Notes under the pieces: model-generated | The model's database searches: none | Seen by the model: the letters and a program-made list of their open reading frames with translations, nothing else | What the model was told of the DNA's origin: nothing | Program-made: the position numbers and the translations under genes | Assembly (NCBI GenBank): GCA_024036415.1 | Contig: JAMWET010000668.1 | Coordinates: 521,501-585,500 of the forward strand | From: Prochilodus magdalenae | Taxonomy: Eukaryota; Chordata; Actinopteri; Characiformes; Prochilodontidae | DNA: 64,000 nt | Direction of reading: 5' to 3' | Shown here: positions 61,001-64,000 of the stretch, one piece after another | Layout: the number at the start of each line of letters is the position of its first letter | Position numbering within the stretch: position 1 is the stretch's first letter

Positions 61001-61415
61001 CAGTCTCCAAATAAAAGACTTTGGATAAACCAGCTGGAGTGCCATTTGTTAACAAGACCTGAATGTGATCAAATGCCAGCAGCAATGCCTCAAGATCAAA
61101 CCCTCCCAAAAGAGTAGAGGCTTTTATTGCCTACTGCTGGGTTAAAGGGCTGATTTGGGAGAGAACGTTGAACAAGCAGGTCTCTGGATGCTTTTGGACA
61201 TAGTGTTGCTATAACAAACTCCTAAAAAAATTCTGATAGCACTAATATCCTCCATATAACAAACACTGTGTTGCACTTTGTGATCAGCAGATGATCCTCA
61301 CCTGCACATTGGCCTGCGTACATTTACCCCTCATCTCTGGTGGCTCACTGGGTGTGGAGAGAGACTTGGGCATGAGGCAGGGATAACCCGTCGCCCCTGA
61401 GCGCTTCTTCACCAG
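54601..61415 (-). CDS. pld1: phospholipase D1-type gene (last nine exons, C-terminal third)
   Basis: Spliced CDS for the C-terminal ~366 residues of a PX/PH-type phospholipase D, which hydrolyses phosphatidylcholine to phosphatidic acid and choline on Golgi, endosomal and plasma membranes (family knowledge). Exons in transcript order: 61415-61302, 60906-60796, 60555-60470, 60371-60258, 59530-59487, 58681-58547, 57848-57695, 56051-55934, 54825-54601. The sum is 1101 nt including TAG, and all phases agree. It contains the second HKD motif (HSKLMIVD, then GSANINDRS) and ends PMELWT. The PX, PH and first HKD parts lie beyond 64000. PLD1 is preferred to PLD2 from the C-terminal wording ([14 protein letters not shown]). 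Fish carry pld1a and pld1b, which I cannot separate. Confidence 0.92.
55032..55059 (+). repeat. (CA)n microsatellite
   Basis: About 13 CA units in a pld1 intron. Confidence 0.93.
55110..55405 (+). mobile_element. Tc1-like non-autonomous element
   Basis: Contains ttggtgttgtactaggtctt and gcatggttgttaggagtctt, and ends ttttgcacagtactgtatgc, the inverted form of the 41320 element's opening tacagtactgtgc. Probably the same family. Confidence 0.5.
55934..56051 (-). CDS. pld1: pld1 exon
   Basis: Acceptor gcgttttag, donor gtaaat. Encodes [20 protein letters not shown] then [19 protein letters not shown]. Confidence 0.93.
56052..57694 (-). other. pld1: pld1 intron
   Basis: A 1.64-kb AT-rich intron; no feature recognised. 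Confidence 0.75.
57695..57848 (-). CDS. pld1: pld1 exon after the HKD motif
   Basis: Acceptor ctttttgcag, donor gtgggt. Encodes [20 protein letters not shown] then [20 protein letters not shown] and LRVECF. The [12 protein letters not shown] signature follows the second HKD motif in all eukaryotic PX/PH PLDs. Confidence 0.95.
57849..58546 (-). other. pld1: pld1 intron with CTCF-like motif
   Basis: Contains TGCCATCTAGTGG at 58263-58275 (see findings). Otherwise no feature recognised. Confidence 0.7.
58547..58681 (-). CDS. pld1: pld1 exon with second HKD motif
   Basis: Acceptor gccaatgcag, donor gtgagt. Encodes [35 protein letters not shown] and CTVII. The catalytic HxKxxxxD is HSKLMIVD. The acceptor choice (tgcag before TGTCAG, or tcag three codon-bases later) is uncertain. 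Confidence 0.88.
58682..59486 (-). other. pld1: pld1 intron
   Basis: An 805-bp AT-rich intron; no feature recognised. Confidence 0.75.
59487..59530 (-). CDS. pld1: pld1 short exon with ambiguous donor
   Basis: A 44-nt exon encoding [14 protein letters not shown]. The acceptor taccttcag is clear. Two donors overlap: gtgtga (used here) and gtgagt two bases further. Only the first keeps the frame with the next exon as I have placed it. Confidence 0.8.
59585..60033. mobile_element. inverted-repeat-bounded element in a pld1 intron
   Basis: 59585-59615 (aattcacctatccatgctcc, then acccacaaatg) pairs with the reverse complement of 60001-60033 with a 2-nt indel and one mismatch. The bounded segment is about 449 bp, non-coding as far as I can see. 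The target-site duplication is unclear, so the superfamily is not assigned. Confidence 0.6.
60258..60371 (-). CDS. pld1: pld1 exon
   Basis: Acceptor ttctctgcag, donor gtaatc. Encodes [20 protein letters not shown] then [17 protein letters not shown], with a split Arg codon at each end. Confidence 0.94.
60470..60555 (-). CDS. pld1: pld1 exon
   Basis: Acceptor atgtcacag, donor gtgtgg. Encodes [20 protein letters not shown] then TERILRAY, following directly from FIYIE as in PLD family members. Confidence 0.93.
60796..60906 (-). CDS. pld1: pld1 exon
   Basis: Acceptor acgctag, donor gtagga, 37 codons. Encodes [20 protein letters not shown] then [17 protein letters not shown], a highly conserved PLD1 block. 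Confidence 0.92.
60907..61301 (-). other. pld1: pld1 intron
   Basis: A 395-bp intron with no feature recognised. Confidence 0.75.
61302..61415 (-). CDS. pld1: pld1 exon, linker before the second HKD half
   Basis: Acceptor gctag, donor gtgagg on the - strand, phase 0 on both sides, 38 codons. Encodes [20 protein letters not shown] and CTQANVQ. It matches the variable segment just before VLRS in PLD1. Confidence 0.85.
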
Positions 61416-64000
61416 CTAGCAAATAAAGGAGAGCTGATTAAAACCAGACAGCACGCTGCTTGTTGACTCCCCAATCACACCCTTAAAGAGTGCTAATTAC
61501 CCCAGCAAGTCCACACGGCCCGTTGGGCTGACCATCGACCTGGCCCACTGGATGAGCTCCTCATGAGACTTGCTTGAGGCTGAATGAAAGTCACTACGGC
61601 CTTTTTGTCCTTAACAGTATGTCTGATTGCAATAAACGCAAGGCCACGAGGCTAAAACATTTTCAAACCGCATTTATAATTTCTATTGTCCTCACCAGAC
61701 TACATTCAGACTGCTTTCTCCTGTATCATGGGCCAGGTCAAGTTGCAGTTTTTTTTACTGTGCTCAAGCAAGAAGCATGCATGGCCTTCCTTCGCCTGTA
61801 TGCTTTAACACACAAGGATACAGTACAGATGTTGGATCTTAATGAAAAATTTTACAGATTTTTCAAATATATACATACTTTAAATATTGATACTTTGGTA
61901 AACAAAGTCATTTAGAGGAGCATTTTGAGGTGAAACACTGGTAAATCCTTGTTCATGTTGGTTCTCTGCCAGTATTGTATTAAAAAGACATTTCAGATTT
62001 TAACATCTTTACATCTATTTTCCATTTTACAAATTTGATCATCCAGAAATGTTTCATTTTCCAGCTCTCTTTCTCTTTCATAATTTTTCCAAAACATGGC
62101 CCAATCCTGCCCTTGTACCCAAAACCTGATATTTGTTTTACACAATTTAATTAGCTGAAGTCAGCCTGGGTCTCTACAGTGCTTTCTTTGCTCTATATTT
62201 CACACTCCAATGTTTTCACCTCTCTCGAAGGAAGTGCTCACCGTGCAAATTAGCAAGCTGTACTCCATGTCAACACTGACCGCAGGCTAAACAGTAATCT
62301 GGGCCTGGTGTTTTTAAACAGATGGTTACTAATACAATAAAAGTATTGAATTTATTTTAGCAGCAGGCAGCTCGGGCAATTAACAACTGGCATAATGTGT
62401 TGATTAAAACCTATTGAGACCTGAAGGGAGGACTGATCTTAACTGGACTCGCGGGATGCTGGCAGCCATCCGAGTGGCAGCCCAAACTGCTCTGACCTTG
62501 TTGGAGAATAGCAGCATCTAAATCAACACAGCATTCAAAGATTGCTTGTGTATTTGAGACTGGGTTGGCATTTATGGGAGCTGTGTAGGTGTTGTGCATA
62601 AGTGAAGCTATTGCTGCAGGGTTTTGTTATCCACAATTGTGTGAAGGGTCTATTATTAAAAAGAGAGCTCTAAAGGTGCTTAGTCTACACTGTAGTTGGC
62701 AAATCAAGATTGTGTTTGTAGCACTTAATTGACAAAAGCAAAAATATACTCACTGTAATGAGAGCAAGTGTCTGATTAATTGATATTACAAAAACATTTG
62801 GTCAGTTAGAAAAATGCAGTGGCCTGGCACCTGAGTCTAGACAAATAATTTTTATTTTTTTCTAAAATCGTATTCAGAAAGGGGTTTTTGGGTAATGATA
62901 TAAAATAGCAAAAAGACATTATGAGAACATATCTGTAATATAATGGTTCTACCCTTTTTAGGTCTATAATTTTTTTTTATTCTCTTTCGCTTACACAGGA
63001 TTTGGTTCTCCATCCATTAAAAAGTTCCTTAGGGTTCTTCTATGGCATCACACAAAGAATCTTCAGGCACTTATTTTAAGAGTGTAAATTTAAAGTTTGG
63101 AACAAAGATTTTATGACCATTTAATAGCTTTTAACTGAATTAAACACCAAATATAGCAAATAAAGGAGGAAGGCATGCATTCAAATACTGGTGAGGAAAA
63201 AAGAGGTAAAAAATGCATGAGGTAAAAAGGTCCTAAATGGTCTAATACAGCCATATATCATACTGTCTCAAACTCTCATTACTGATTGAATTGTTCTCAC
63301 TTTGACATTCTTTCTTTGTGGTCATGATGAATACAGAAAATAGCAGAGTGGTGTTCTCTAATCAGCACCAGTCAACTGGCACCAAAGGAAATAAATGAGA
63401 GTGCACTGTCTTTGAGCAGAGAATTCTCATTTCCCCTAAACACCTCATCAGAAGCATTCAGCTGCCTTTTGTTTGCCCTCCTGCGCTGTGCACACACCTG
63501 GCTCCCTCCACTTTAATTATTCACCAGGAGAGTGTCTGATCTGTAGCCAAGCCTGAAATATGACTGGCATATTGCAAAGGAAATCATACAGGCCTCAAAC
63601 CAATTCAATTACTGAACAATCAAAGTAAAAAGGCCTCTAATTGCTTTAAAAGGGAGGCGGGAGACCAGGCCCGCCATTGAACGCTGACGGCATTCAGAAC
63701 AAGACACAATGCGCAACTGCAGGGGGTGCTAAGCTCAAGCTAATAAAGATCACTTTAAAAAGACTACAAGAGCTGGGACACGCGGGAAGCTGTGGTTCAT
63801 GCATGTTTTCTGATCTTTAATGCTGCATGCTTCAGTTTATAGCACTAGAGGAAATAGGCCAGAATTGTTTATCATCGATATTAGTTGTAGTAGTGCTAGT
63901 GGCAATGAAACTGTGCAGAACTGTGGTACCATGTATAAAATGATAGGTATTAACACAATATTGCATGTAAGATATTTGGGAGGGGGATTAAAATGCTGAA
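61416..64000 (-). other. pld1: pld1 intron (upstream part, runs off window)
   Basis: The exon at 61302-61415 starts in phase 0, and the preceding PLD1 block (QRWNFTK-like) was searched for on the - strand and not found, so this is intron to the window edge. 62380-62600 and 63400-63780 look like possible non-coding conserved blocks. Confidence 0.6.

Noticed and set aside
61500..61575. Possible further pld1 exon on the - strand
   Set aside because: The translation is not PLD-like and there is no suitable donor before the acceptor of the exon at 61302-61415.

Overview
This is vertebrate nuclear DNA, most likely from a ray-finned fish. Genes are split into short GT/AG-bounded exons inside long AT-rich introns. 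There are many microsatellites and a typical teleost transposon load: Tc1-like elements, tRNA-derived SINEs, a Ty3/gypsy-type LTR element and foldback DNA repeats. Several repeats resemble families I associate with otophysan fishes (characins, catfishes, carps), but I cannot name the species. No bacterial, phage, plasmid or CRISPR-like feature is present.

Two protein genes are present, both as their 3' parts and pointing at each other. On the + strand, 29 exons (28751 to 52732) encode the C-terminal ~1107 residues of nalcn, the sodium leak channel: the II-III linker, domain III, the III-IV linker, domain IV and the cytoplasmic tail. The exon lengths sum to 3324 nt, an exact multiple of three, and every junction phase agrees. 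On the - strand, nine exons (61415 down to 54601) encode the C-terminal ~366 residues of a phospholipase D1-type enzyme, including the second HKD catalytic motif. These sum to 1101 nt, also in frame. The stop codons lie 1.87 kb apart in a convergent arrangement. The 5' parts of both genes lie outside the window.

Layout. 1-28750: one very large nalcn intron with no credible exon, carrying most of the mobile elements: a 533-bp Tc1 deletion derivative (5450-5982), a LINE fragment (~19.2-19.76 kb), a degraded LTR retrotransposon (21468-~25460), an unclassified repeat block (25.46-26.97 kb) and a SINE (27.1-27.34 kb). 28751-36022: II-III linker exons and domain III S1. 37565-42338: rest of domain III, including the pore lysine at 42093-42095. 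42847-48919: III-IV linker, domain IV (pore glutamate at 46651-46653) and proximal tail. 50706-52732: distal tail. 52733-54600: 3' UTRs. 54601-61415: pld1. 61416-64000: pld1 intron.

The two genes have unrelated jobs (neuronal resting conductance; phosphatidic acid signalling), so their proximity implies no shared pathway. I found no previously undescribed system. The points most worth a second look are the integrase-before-reverse-transcriptase order of the LTR element, foldback elements inside introns, a UG-repeat splice acceptor in nalcn, a CT/AT microsatellite abutting a nalcn donor, an ACTAGT-rich quasi-repeat block, and CTCF-like motifs.
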